The notes under the pieces were generated by a model. The model saw nothing but the letters and a program-made list of their open reading frames with translations, ran no database searches and was not told the DNA's origin. DNA of 35,420 nt from an uncultured Verrucomicrobiales bacterium (GTDB lineage Bacteria; Verrucomicrobiota; Verrucomicrobiia; Verrucomicrobiales; Akkermansiaceae): NCBI GenBank assembly GCA_937928545.1, contig CALGJQ010000065.1, forward strand, positions 1 through 35,420, read 5' to 3'. Below, piece after piece: positions 1 to 7,515 of this stretch (its first letter is position 1; every line of letters starts with the position of its first letter). The position numbers and the translations under genes were made by a program.

Positions 1-245
1 AAAATCTTGAATTAGTTGTGGTAAACCAATTTATAGACTACGAATTTTGGGCATGGGAGGCAAATTAGCCTCTCATGCCTCTTTCTAAAACGCCTGCGGT
101 GTAGACACCTCAAAAGCTCGCGGTTTTGGGACAGGCTCTATGTAGGATCGGCCGCCAGCCACCTCTCTATTTTACCTGCCCTGTGGGATGGCTGTGGTTT
201 TAAAAGGTTCGACGACTGTCCCTCAGACACATGCAGAGGGTCGCT
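1..245. other. Non-coding flank left of the insertion sequence
   Basis: No convincing gene is visible in these 245 bases. The stretch holds a strong hairpin at 50-79 (listed separately) and a GC-mixed segment at 90-245 without a recognisable protein or RNA family. A frame is open on the plus strand from about 85 through the IS boundary, but its product looks like nothing known and has no good start. Before the insertion this DNA would have lain directly downstream of the feo operon. Confidence 0.5.
50..86 (+). terminator. Rho-independent-type terminator
   Basis: A 12-bp stem (50-61 with 68-79, one G-T pair) closes a six-base AAATTA loop and is followed by the pyrimidine-rich TCTTTCT. It probably ends a plus-strand gene lying left of the window. 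The T tract is interrupted, so termination efficiency is uncertain; the stem could also serve the opposite strand. Confidence 0.55.
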
Positions 246-246
246 G

Positions 247-266
247 CCCATTCGCGTTAGGTTAAG
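247..266 (+). repeat. Left terminal inverted repeat of the IS
   Basis: CCCATTCGCGTTAGGTTAAG here is the reverse complement of 1618-1637 except for one base (T versus C in the middle). It marks the left end of the IS4-type element. Confidence 0.85.
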
Positions 267-388
267 CGTAACCCCTTGATTGAAAGTAAAATAAGACGAA
301 ATAAACCTGCATTCAAGCTTGACTTGGTGAGCAAGCCCGCAGGATTGGAATTCTTACAACTTCTCCCGCCGACTGCTCGGCGCTGATC

Positions 389-1627
389 TTGCCAGACCTT
401 CACAAGCTCGCAATCCAAACCGGTCTTATTTGCCGAAAATCTCCCAAATTTTCCGCTGAGGGATTTCTCCAAGCTCTTTTGAGTTCCACGGTCACCGGGC
501 AAGCCTCCTTCAATCAAATCGCTTCAGAACTTAAGACACGTGTGGGCCAGGCCATGAGCCGCCAATCCCTTCATGAGCGCTTCGGGCCGAGCTCCACAGC
601 CTTTCTTTTAGCGGTAAGTTGTGAACTCATGAAGCAAGGCCTCGAGCCCGCCAGCGATGCTCTTCTTAGATCTGGCATCACGCAGATCCTGATCGAAGAT
701 GCCTCTGCACAAGCGATGCCAAAGGCCAATGCAGAGGACTTTCCAGCTCACGGAAATCATCACGGTCAAACCGCCGGAGTGAAGATTAATTTCGCCTATG
801 ATCTCCTCTCTGGAAGCGTCATCTCACACTCCTTGGAAGCTGCCACGACTCAAGATAAAATCATCGGAAAAGAGACCATCGCGAGGCTCCGTCCAGGCTC
901 TCTTATCTTGCGTGACATGGGATACTTTATCCTCGCTGAATTTGATGAGATTGAACGCCAAGATGCCTTTTGGCTCTCTCGACTCCCCCTGACCACTGGG
1001 GTTATTTTTGAGAACGGCAAGGCCTTAGAAACACGTCTCCGGAGCCGGAGCCATGATGTCCTCGATCTACAAGTAAGTGTCGGAGAGCAAAAGAAAATCT
1101 GCCGCCTTATTGCGGTGCGAGCTGACGAAAAAACAGCCCAGCATCGTCGCGCTGAGAGGCGCAAAAAAGCGAAAGCAGGAGGCCGTAAACCCTGCCCCAA
1201 AGGCCTAGCAAGAGATGGCTGGCACCTGATGCTGAGCAACCTAAGCAGCGAGCAAAGTACGACGAGCGAGCTTGTGAAAATATACCGAGCACGTTGGGCC
1301 GTAGAGATCCAGTTCCGAGCGTGGAAGCAGGCAAGTAATCTGGGAAAAGCTCTGAAACGTAAAAGTAATGAACACCATATGATGTCCTTGGTTTTAGCGG
1401 GGATGATTAACCACCAGCTTGGGATGAGAGTGGCTCAAGTGATCAAACCCCAGATCGCGCGTTGGCGGCTGAGCTATGAAAAGCTCTATGATTTACTCGC
1501 GGTCTATCTCGTGAAGGCGCAAGGCCTCATTGCCTTGCTCGACTTTGCCCCCGACCTCCGCCATATAGCCCGCGATAAAAGGGTCCGAAAATCCCCGATA
1601 GAATCAGCACTCACACTCTTAACCTGA
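389..1627 (+). CDS. IS4-family DDE transposase
   Basis: The 412-residue protein is a cut-and-paste DDE transposase. The first Asp is D104 in LIEDASAQ, the second D176 in ILRDMGYF, and the Glu is E306 in the Y-(2)-R-(3)-E-(6)-K signature (YRARWAVEIQFRAWK, about 299-313) typical of the IS4 family. An N-terminal helical DNA-binding region (1-80, with FLQALLSS) precedes the catalytic core, and an all-beta insertion lies between the second Asp and the Glu. The called start is TTG at 389. The frame is open upstream to 323 with no ATG or GTG, so the true start could be slightly earlier at a weak codon. The length is usual for the family and there is no internal stop. A basic segment at about 245-270 (RRAERRKKAKAGGRK) is likely DNA-contacting. 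Confidence 0.9.
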   Translation: MPDLHKLAIQTGLICRKSPKFSAEGFLQALLSSTVTGQASFNQIASELKTRVGQAMSRQSLHERFGPSSTAFLLAVSCELMKQGLEPASDALLRSGITQILIEDASAQAMPKANAEDFPAHGNHHGQTAGVKINFAYDLLSGSVISHSLEAATTQDKIIGKETIARLRPGSLILRDMGYFILAEFDEIERQDAFWLSRLPLTTGVIFENGKALETRLRSRSHDVLDLQVSVGEQKKICRLIAVRADEKTAQHRRAERRKKAKAGGRKPCPKGLARDGWHLMLSNLSSEQSTTSELVKIYRARWAVEIQFRAWKQASNLGKALKRKSNEHHMMSLVLAGMINHQLGMRVAQVIKPQIARWRLSYEKLYDLLAVYLVKAQGLIALLDFAPDLRHIARDKRVRKSPIESALTLLT

Positions 1628-1637
1628 CGCGAATGGG
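1618..1637 (-). repeat. Right terminal inverted repeat of the IS
   Basis: This 20-bp copy matches the left repeat at 19 positions in inverted orientation. The transposase TGA stop (1625-1627) lies inside it, a compact arrangement common in insertion sequences. Confidence 0.85.
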
Positions 1638-1644
1638 TCGCTTC

Positions 1645-1770
1645 CTACTTACTGGAACTCTTTGGGCAGGCGCAGCTGCTGGTGCCGCAGGATTTTTTTT
1701 TCCGTTGCAGGAAGAAGAGGAGGATGGTGAGGGCGACGGTTGCTAGGGCCGCTGGGGTTTGCCAATCCAT
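1645..1770 (-). CDS. Small FeoB-associated Cys-rich membrane protein
   Basis: A 41-residue frame begins with ATG five bases after the feoB stop. The protein has one membrane helix (about residues 7-21, AALATVALTILLFFL), a basic RKKK anchor, and a Cys-rich tail with three cysteines (C28, C33, C35) plus Ser/Lys. This is the layout of the short FeoB-associated Cys-rich proteins found at the end of many feo operons, where a FeoC-like accessory role (metal or Fe-S sensing, or stabilising FeoB) has been suggested. It would be co-translated with feoB and inserted with its tail on the cytoplasmic side. It ends 7 bases from the IS-proximal direct repeat, so the insertion spared it but probably removed its native terminator. 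It is easily missed because of its size. Confidence 0.8.
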   Translation of the reverse strand: MDWQTPAALATVALTILLFFLQRKKKSCGTSSCACPKSSSK

Positions 1771-1775
1771 GATGG

Positions 1776-3656
1776 TTAGGAGTATCCTAGGAGTTTACCG
1801 CCTTGGTAGACGAGGAGGGCGGCGAGGTAGGCGAAGAGGGTCATGCCGAGGAGTTGGGCGAGGGCCCATTTCCAGGAGCCGGTTTCGCGACGTACGACGA
1901 CTGTCGTAGGTAAACATTGGAGGGCGTAGATGAAGAAGACGATGATGGAGAGGCCGACGAGGGGGGTATAGAGGGCGGAGCCGTCGGCGCGGGTGGAGTT
2001 GGTGAGTTGGCCGCGGAGGCCTTCTTCGTCTTCTTCGTCGGTGGCGTAGGAGATGGCGAGGGAGGAGCGGAAGACTTCGCGCGCGGCGAAGCTGGCCATC
2101 ATGGCGGTGCCCATGCGGTCGTCCCAGCCGAGGGGGCTGACGATGGGTTCGATGGCTTGGCCGATTTGGCCGTTGAAGGAGTGGGCTTGTTGGACGGCGG
2201 GGTCGTCGGAATCGCTCTTGGGGTAGGTGTTTAAAAACCAGAGGATGATGGAGAGTCCGAGGATGACGGTGCCGGCTTTTTTGATGAAGGCGAAGGCGCG
2301 GTCCCAGACTTGGTGGAGGACGTGGCCCCATTGGGGTTTTTGGTAAGGGGGGAGTTCGAGGAGGAATTGGGGGGCTTCGGTTTTGCCGAGGCGGGGTTTG
2401 AGGATCTTGGCGGCAATGAGGGCGGTGAGGGTGCCGAGGGCGTAGATGCCGAAGAGGGCGAGGCCTTGGTTGAAGGCTCCGGCGAAGATGAGGGGGATGA
2501 TTAAAACGTAGACGGGGAGGCGGGCGGTGCAGGAGGTCCAGGGGAGGATGAGGATGGTGGCGAGGCGTTCCTTGGCATTGGGGATGGTGCGGGTGGCCAT
2601 GATGCCGGGGATGGCGCAGGCGTAGCCGGAGAGGAGGGGGAGGAAGGATTTTCCGCTGAGGCCGACTTTGTTCATGATGCCATCCATGAGGTAGGCGGCG
2701 CGGGCCATGTAGCCGGAGCTTTCGAGAAGGCTGATGAAGAAGAAAAGAAGGATGATTTGGGGGAGGAAGATGAGGACGCCGCCGACTCCGGCGATGACGC
2801 CATCGACGATGAGGGATTGGAAATCGCCTTCTCCGATCGCGCCGGAGACGGTGTCGCCGAGCCATCCGAAGGCGCCATCGATTAGGTCCATGGGGATGCC
2901 CGCGAATTTGAAGATGGACCAGAAGACGGTGAGCATGAGGCCGCTGAAGATGAGCCAGCCTTTGAAGGGGTGGAGGGCGTGGGCGTCGAGGCGGTCGGTG
3001 AGAGCGAGGGATGATTCGTCGGGCCGTTGGAGGCCGGCTTCAACGGCGCGATGGATGAATTCGAAGCGGGTCTTTTGGAGGGAGTCCTCGGTCTCGGCTT
3101 CGAGGTCAGGGACGCTTGTGAGTCCGGGGGCGGGAGGGAAGGGGTGGCGGAGGGCGTGCTTGAGAGAGGTGAGGCCGCGCTCGCTGGTGGCGGAGATGGG
3201 GACGAAGGGGACGCCGAAGTCTTCGCTCAATGCGGTGGGGTCGATGCGGAGGCCTTGGGCTTCGGCGCTGTCGATTTTGTTGAGAGCGGCGACGACGGGG
3301 TAGCCGAGGTCGATGACTTGGAGAAGGAGGTAGAGGTGGCGTTCGAGGTGGCAGGCATCGAGAACACAGAGGACGAGGTCGGGCTTTGGCTCGCCTTCTT
3401 GGGCGCCGAGGAGGACGTCGCGGGTGATTTCTTCGTCGGGAGAATTTGCCTCGAGCGAGTAGGCGCCGGGGAGATCGATGAGTTCGAAGAGGTGACCGTG
3501 CGGGGTGCGGAAAGTGCCGGACTTTCGAGAGACGGTGGCTCCAGTGTAGTTGCCGACCTTTTGGTTTTGCCCGGTGAGGGCGTTGAAGAGAGTGGTCTTT
3601 CCGGTGTTGGGATTTCCGACCAGGGCAATCTTTGCCTCGATGGGTGATTCGCTCAT
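1776..3656 (-). CDS. feoB: Ferrous iron transporter FeoB
   Basis: FeoB is a GTP-driven inner-membrane Fe(II) importer. The N-terminal G domain shows G1 GNPNTGKTT (14-22), a switch region with the GNYTGATV motif, G3 DLPGAYSL, G4 NKID and G5 SATSERG. A linker leads to the membrane part, with the conserved gate motif CAIPGIMATRTI and, later, the AREVFRSSL motif of the second gate. At 626 residues it is a short FeoB, lacking the long C-terminal extension of the enterobacterial protein. feoA lies 12 bases upstream and the small Cys-rich gene follows, so the three form one operon. The third codon position is strongly G/C biased, as in argD and mutS, so there is no sign of recent transfer. Confidence 0.95.
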   Translation of the reverse strand: MSESPIEAKIALVGNPNTGKTTLFNALTGQNQKVGNYTGATVSRKSGTFRTPHGHLFELIDLPGAYSLEANSPDEEITRDVLLGAQEGEPKPDLVLCVLDACHLERHLYLLLQVIDLGYPVVAALNKIDSAEAQGLRIDPTALSEDFGVPFVPISATSERGLTSLKHALRHPFPPAPGLTSVPDLEAETEDSLQKTRFEFIHRAVEAGLQRPDESSLALTDRLDAHALHPFKGWLIFSGLMLTVFWSIFKFAGIPMDLIDGAFGWLGDTVSGAIGEGDFQSLIVDGVIAGVGGVLIFLPQIILLFFFISLLESSGYMARAAYLMDGIMNKVGLSGKSFLPLLSGYACAIPGIMATRTIPNAKERLATILILPWTSCTARLPVYVLIIPLIFAGAFNQGLALFGIYALGTLTALIAAKILKPRLGKTEAPQFLLELPPYQKPQWGHVLHQVWDRAFAFIKKAGTVILGLSIILWFLNTYPKSDSDDPAVQQAHSFNGQIGQAIEPIVSPLGWDDRMGTAMMASFAAREVFRSSLAISYATDEEDEEGLRGQLTNSTRADGSALYTPLVGLSIIVFFIYALQCLPTTVVVRRETGSWKWALAQLLGMTLFAYLAALLVYQGGKLLGYS

Positions 3657-3668
3657 TGAGTGAATGAT

Positions 3669-3917
3669 TTAGGCGGGGACGACGCGGATTTGGTCGGCGA
3701 GGTCTTTGCTGAGGGCAAGACGGGTTCCGCAAACGGTGCAGAGCATGTTGCGGCCGTTGGTGATTTTTTTGACGCGCATTTGTTCGCAGAAGCCGATGTC
3801 TCGGAGCTGGCGACAGGCTGAGCCTTCTACTTCTCGGATTTGGAATTCGCAACCAATCGCGGCCTGACTGAGGGTCAGGGCGGAATCACGTTCTAGATCG
3901 GCGGCGAGGGAAGGCAT
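3669..3917 (-). CDS. feoA: FeoA-domain protein
   Basis: This 82-residue SH3-like protein is the cytosolic partner of FeoB. The core pattern is LSQAAIGCEFQIREVEG, then ACRQLRDIGFCEQMRVKKI, ending in ALSKDLADQIRV; the L-x-x-x-G-F-x-x-x-x-x-V spacing is typical of FeoA, which is thought to bind FeoB and modulate its GTPase or pore. The ATG start at 3917 was chosen because it gives the usual family length; the frame runs open far upstream only as a shadow of argD. A CTVCG segment adds a CxxC not found in all FeoA proteins and may bind metal. It is the first gene of the feo operon, just downstream of a candidate operator. Confidence 0.9.
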   Translation of the reverse strand: MPSLAADLERDSALTLSQAAIGCEFQIREVEGSACRQLRDIGFCEQMRVKKITNGRNMLCTVCGTRLALSKDLADQIRVVPA

Positions 3918-3939
3918 GGGCGTCTGAGGGAAAGAAAGC

Positions 3940-3962
3940 TTATTGAGACTGTTTCGCAATAA
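3940..3962 (-). promoter_or_regulatory. Dyad upstream of feoA, possible metal-regulator operator
   Basis: On the minus strand TTATTGCGA and TCTCAATAA flank five bases, an inverted repeat with 8 of 9 positions paired, 22 bases upstream of the feoA ATG. Position and symmetry suit an operator for a Fur/DtxR-type iron regulator that would overlap the promoter. The sequence does not match the classical E. coli Fur box, so the cognate regulator is inferred only from the gene context. Confidence 0.5.
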
Positions 3963-4006
3963 CAAACGTGATTTATTTGGGGATTCTTTCAGGTGACAGC
4001 GCAAAT

Positions 4007-5224
4007 TTACTTCGAAAGGTGTGAATCGAGGGCTTCTTTGATCAATGCAAGTGCTTTGTCGACTTCCTCGGCGCTGACGTTGAGGGGTGGGAGAAGGCGG
4101 ACGGTTTCGGGGCCGGCGGGTGGGACGAGGAGGCCTTTTTCTAAGAGGACGCCGCAGAGGTGGATGGAGGGGGTTTTGCCTTCCGGGATGCTGAGTTTGG
4201 AGACGTCGAGGCCAATGCCGAGGAGGAGGCCGTGGCCTCTGACTTCGGTGGTGGCGGGGGATTGCCAAGTGGTGATGGTTTCGCGGATTTGGAATTCGCG
4301 GGCTTTGACGTTGGCGGTGAGGTTTTCGGAGATGATGGTTTCGATGACGGCCTTCGAAGCGGCGCAGGCGAGGGCGTTGCCGCCGTAGGTGGAGCCGTGG
4401 CTGCCGGGGCCGAGGAGGTGGGCGTGTTTTTCGGCGACCCAAAAGGCGCCGATGGGGAAGCCGCCGCCCATCCCTTTGGCCCATGAGATGGCATCGGGGA
4501 CGAGACCGGGGGCGATGGTGTCGTAGCCATTGAGGTCGCCGGTTCTGCCGAAGCCGCATTGGACTTCGTCGAGGAGGAGGAGGAGGTTTTTTTCCGAAGC
4601 GAGGGCGGAGAGGCCTTCGAGGAATTCCTTCGTCATGACGTTGACGCCGCCTTCGCCTTGGATGGGTTCGAGGAGGAAGGCGACGGTTTTGTCGGTGAGG
4701 GCGGCTTTGACGGCATCGAGGTCGTTCGGGTCGAGGTAGACGAAGCCGGGGAAGAGGGAGCCGAAGCCTTCGTGGATTTTGGCCTGCGCGGTCGCGGACA
4801 TCGCTCCGATGGTTCTGCCGTGGAAGGATTTGTTGAAGGTGATGATTTCGTGGCGACCGCTTTCGAGTCCGAATCTCCGCGCGAGTTTGATGAGGCCGTC
4901 GTTTGCTTCTGCGCCGGAGTTGGAGAAGAAGATTTTGCCGGGTTGTTGGACGATTTTTTCCACGATGAGTTCCGCGAGATCGGCTTGCGGGACGATGTCG
5001 TAGAGGTTGGAGCAGTGCATGAGGGTGGTGGCCTGCTTCGTGATCGCGGAAGTAAGATTGGGATGACAATGACCGAGCGAGCAGGTCGCGATGCCGGCGC
5101 AGAAGTCGAGATACTCGCGACCCTTTTCGTCCCAGACTTTGGTTCCCTCGCCGCGAACGACGGTGAGGGGGAATCTGCCGTAGGTTTGGAGAACGTATTG
5201 CTGCGTTTTTTCGTGAGTGGTCAT
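4007..5224 (-). CDS. argD: Acetylornithine aminotransferase
   Basis: This 405-residue class-III PLP enzyme converts N-acetylglutamate semialdehyde and glutamate to N-acetylornithine in arginine synthesis; family members often also serve the succinyl-diaminopimelate step of lysine synthesis. Visible marks are the phosphate-binding SNSGAEAND (101-109), the LLLLDEVQCGFGRTG segment with D219 and Q222, and the PLP lysine K250 in SWAKGMGGGFPIGA. The length is normal. Its ATG overlaps the stop of the upstream eamA-type gene by one base (TGATG), so the two are translationally coupled. No other arginine genes are nearby. Confusion with ornithine or succinylornithine aminotransferase cannot be fully excluded, but the N-terminal pattern (YGRFPLTVVRGEGTKVWDEKG) fits ArgD best. 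Confidence 0.93.
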   Translation of the reverse strand: MTTHEKTQQYVLQTYGRFPLTVVRGEGTKVWDEKGREYLDFCAGIATCSLGHCHPNLTSAITKQATTLMHCSNLYDIVPQADLAELIVEKIVQQPGKIFFSNSGAEANDGLIKLARRFGLESGRHEIITFNKSFHGRTIGAMSATAQAKIHEGFGSLFPGFVYLDPNDLDAVKAALTDKTVAFLLEPIQGEGGVNVMTKEFLEGLSALASEKNLLLLLDEVQCGFGRTGDLNGYDTIAPGLVPDAISWAKGMGGGFPIGAFWVAEKHAHLLGPGSHGSTYGGNALACAASKAVIETIISENLTANVKAREFQIRETITTWQSPATTEVRGHGLLLGIGLDVSKLSIPEGKTPSIHLCGVLLEKGLLVPPAGPETVRLLPPLNVSAEEVDKALALIKEALDSHLSK

Positions 5225-6129
5225 CAGTTTGTAGGTTGGGTTGTTAGCTTTTTTGAGAGGGATTTGGAAGCGCGACGATTGATCATCATAGTGGCGAGGA
5301 GAGTGAGGGCGGCTCCGAGGAGTTCGATGGGGCCGAAGGTTTCGTCAAAGAAAATCCACGCGGCAATGCCGGTGGCGATGGGAAGGAGGAGTTGGAGAGA
5401 GGCACCTTTGGAGACCTCGAGGTGGCGATAGGCGAAGGTCATGGTGAGTTGGCCGGCGGCGACGACTAATCCGGCGGCGAAGAGGAGGAAGATGGTGGAG
5501 TTTGGCAAGGTGAAGGGCTCGCCTTGGGTGATGGGGATTGCGAGGAGGGCGCAGTATACGGCTTGGCTCGCGAAGATGGTCGAGCCGTGTTCGCTTTGGT
5601 GGAGTTTCCGGATCAAGACGACCACGCCGGCGGCTGCCACGGCTCCTAAGAGGGCGAGGATGTCGTAGAAGCCGATTCCGGAGGTGAGGGCTTTTGGCGC
5701 GAGGAAAATGAGCAGGCCAATGAAGCCGCTTGTGATCCAGAAGAGTTTTTTGGCGCTGAGGGCTTCTTTTAAAACGAAGCTCGCCAGGATCGCGGCGAAG
5801 ATGGGATAGGTCAGAGTAATGACCACGGCGCGGGCGGCTCCCAGTTCGATCACGGCGATGTAGTAGAGCGTGACTCCGATGGCTCCGAGCGCGCCACGGG
5901 CGATCATCAAGGGGCTATCGACGAGGGATTTCAGCCGGAGCTGGCCGGATCTTGAATACAAGATCACCACGACGAGGGTGCCCGCGATTCCCCGGAAGAG
6001 GGTCACGACCCAGCCATCGCACGCTGGGATCGCGAGCGCAAGGGCGCGCACGGCCAGGGTGTTGACGGTGAAAAAGATGATCGAGAAGAGCATCAAGATG
6101 ATGCCTTTAGATTCGGACGTGGAGTTCAT
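5224..6129 (-). CDS. EamA/DMT-superfamily transporter
   Basis: The 301-residue protein has ten predicted hydrophobic helices in two repeated halves, typical of EamA (drug/metabolite transporter) proteins. The first half contains the RGIAGTLVVVILYSRSG loop and GALGAIGVTLYYIAVIELGAARAVVIT, and the second the matching AYRHLEVSKGASLQLLLPIATGIAAWIFFDE. Such proteins usually export amino acids or metabolites; the substrate cannot be told. Coupling to argD by a one-base overlap suggests, but does not prove, a role in export of an amino acid or related compound. ATG at 6129 is the only good start. Confidence 0.85.
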   Translation of the reverse strand: MNSTSESKGIILMLFSIIFFTVNTLAVRALALAIPACDGWVVTLFRGIAGTLVVVILYSRSGQLRLKSLVDSPLMIARGALGAIGVTLYYIAVIELGAARAVVITLTYPIFAAILASFVLKEALSAKKLFWITSGFIGLLIFLAPKALTSGIGFYDILALLGAVAAAGVVVLIRKLHQSEHGSTIFASQAVYCALLAIPITQGEPFTLPNSTIFLLFAAGLVVAAGQLTMTFAYRHLEVSKGASLQLLLPIATGIAAWIFFDETFGPIELLGAALTLLATMMINRRASKSLSKKLTTQPTN

Positions 6130-6444
6130 GGTGGGCTTGGTTGAGGAGGACCAAGCGCGACGTTCCGAATTGTAAAAAAAAGGGGGAAGAGAGTTCTTCC
6201 GACGAAGCGCCGCGTGCTTGGGCGCTTCCGGTAAAGTGTTTCAACAACGAATCACCTCACCAGCGCCGAGCTTAGCCAGAGGGCTGCTCGTCGGAGAGAT
6301 TTCGTTTGAATAAGTTGCTTCACTTCCCGTCCAATTGCCTGATTGAGAGCGTTTGTCAAATGCAGAAGTGATTCGAGTTCGATGGAATAGCTTAATTTCG
6401 CAGTTCAAAAACCCGCTTTTACTCTCTAGCTTTTTGCCAACAAC
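6130..6444. other. Divergent intergenic region with a stem-loop
   Basis: No gene was found in these 315 bases between the divergent eamA-argD and murG-murCB units. A perfect 8-bp inverted repeat (GAAGCGCC at 6204-6211, GGCGCTTC at 6221-6228, nine-base loop) is the only clear structure. It lacks a T tract on either strand, so it is more likely a transcript leader structure or protein site than a terminator. Promoters for both units must lie here but no strong -35/-10 pair stands out. Confidence 0.5.
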
Positions 6445-7515
6445 GTGTCAGATCCATTGAAAGTCATCATCGCCTGTGGAGGAACAGGCGGCCATCTCTT
6501 CCCCGGCATAGCCGTGGCCCAAGAATTAAAATCCCGCGGGCATGAGGTCCTTCTCCTCATTTCTGAAAAGAAAGTCGATGCGCAGGCTTCGAAAAAATAC
6601 TCGAAGCTTCGCTTTGAGACGGTGAATGCGATTGCGAAGCCGCCAACCTTTTCATTGAAGATGATCTCATTTCTTTGGAGGTTGCGGAAGACGATCAAGC
6701 TTTGCGGTCAGATCATTGATCGGGAGAAAGCAGATGTTGTTTTGGGAATGGGAGGCTTTACTTCTTTCCCTCCCGTTTTTGCCGGATCGAAAAAGGGGCT
6801 TCGGACTTATGTTCACGACTCCAATGCCATTCCCGGACGTTCTAACCGGATGACGGCGAAGAGAGCGACAGCGGTTTTGGTAGGGCTTGAAGAGGCTGCA
6901 GAGTTTCTGCCAGATTCCACGGTGATTCAGACGGGAACGCCAGTTCGTGATGAGTTGGAGAATTTACCAACACGCGAAGAGGCGTGCAAAGCATTCGGGC
7001 TCGATCCTGCTAAGAAGACGCTTTTAGTAATGGGTGGTAGCCAAGGAGCTCAGCACCTCAATGAAGTGGTTGCGAAAGGATCGGAAGGCACTTCATGGCA
7101 AGTGCTTCATCTTGCCGGGCAGGCTGACTTTGACCGCTTGGAGAAGCAGGTGGGCAAGCGAGAAGGATACAAGGTTCTCGCCTTCTGTGATCAAATGGGA
7201 GCTGCTTATGCGGCGGCTGATTTTTGCGTCGCGCGCTCAGGTGCCTCTTCGCTGACCGAGTTGAGCCATGTCGGCTTGCCGGCTCTTCTTGTTCCTTTTC
7301 CTTATGCTGCTGATGATCATCAGACGGCCAATGCTGCGGTCTATGAGAAGGCAAATGCGGCGGTGCTGATGCAGCAGAGTGCGATCGATGCTGACACCAT
7401 TCAGGAGATGCTCCGGGATCTGGATGACGAGATCATCGAAAAGATGTCCTATGCGATGAAGTCCCTTTCCGAGCCCCAAGCGGCTGCTCATATTGCCACC
7501 GTAATTGAAGGATGA
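6445..7515 (+). CDS. murG: MurG, lipid II-forming GlcNAc transferase
   Basis: This 356-residue GT28 enzyme works at the inner face of the membrane and transfers GlcNAc from UDP-GlcNAc to lipid I to give lipid II. The first glycine-rich loop GGTGGHLFPG (12-21), the second GGFTSFPP (103-110), HDSNAIPGRSNR (124-135), GGSQGAQHLNE (198-208) and the donor-site ARSGASSLTEL (263-273) are all present. The start is GTG at 6445, giving the normal N-terminus MSDPLKVIIACGGTGG. The gene overlaps murC-murB by four bases (ATGA), so translation is coupled. murG followed by murC is the usual dcw-cluster order, but ftsW and ddl/ftsQ neighbours are absent here. Confidence 0.96.
   Translation: MSDPLKVIIACGGTGGHLFPGIAVAQELKSRGHEVLLLISEKKVDAQASKKYSKLRFETVNAIAKPPTFSLKMISFLWRLRKTIKLCGQIIDREKADVVLGMGGFTSFPPVFAGSKKGLRTYVHDSNAIPGRSNRMTAKRATAVLVGLEEAAEFLPDSTVIQTGTPVRDELENLPTREEACKAFGLDPAKKTLLVMGGSQGAQHLNEVVAKGSEGTSWQVLHLAGQADFDRLEKQVGKREGYKVLAFCDQMGAAYAAADFCVARSGASSLTELSHVGLPALLVPFPYAADDHQTANAAVYEKANAAVLMQQSAIDADTIQEMLRDLDDEIIEKMSYAMKSLSEPQAAAHIATVIEG

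Larger units (their letters stand above)
246..1637 (+). mobile_element. IS4-family insertion sequence, about 1.39 kb
   Basis: One transposase gene lies between near-perfect 20-bp inverted repeats (247-266 and 1618-1637, 19 of 20 bases matching). The 8-bp sequence GGGTCGCT occurs at 238-245 and again at 1635-1642 and is the likely target duplication, so the exact tips are uncertain by a few bases. The right repeat contains the transposase stop codon. The element sits 7 bases beyond the stop of the small Feo-associated gene and does not break it. Intact ends, an intact transposase and a matching direct repeat point to recent, possibly active, insertion. Confidence 0.85.

Noticed and set aside
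90..245. Possible tmRNA 5' end (TTCGACG and ACATGCAGAG in order)
   Set aside because: The distance from any acceptor-like 5' end to TTCGACG is too long, the IS breaks the region, and no 3' tRNA-like end appears on the other side of the insertion.
1795..2865. Long Arg/Pro/His-rich open frame inside feoB
   Set aside because: It is a shifted-frame shadow of the GC-rich feoB gene with no recognisable motif and strongly biased composition.
3669..5069. A 466-codon frame covering feoA and antisense-like argD sequence
   Set aside because: Only its last 82 codons match a family (FeoA); the rest is an Arg/Pro-rich shadow of argD in another frame.
4559..5431. Acidic 290-codon plus-strand frame opposite argD
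   Set aside because: Its composition (Glu/Gly/Phe/Val-rich) is that of an antisense shadow of a high-GC gene, and argD on the other strand is unambiguous.
6204..6228. Terminator between eamA and murG
   Set aside because: The stem is good but neither strand has a following T tract, and both flanking genes are transcribed away from it.
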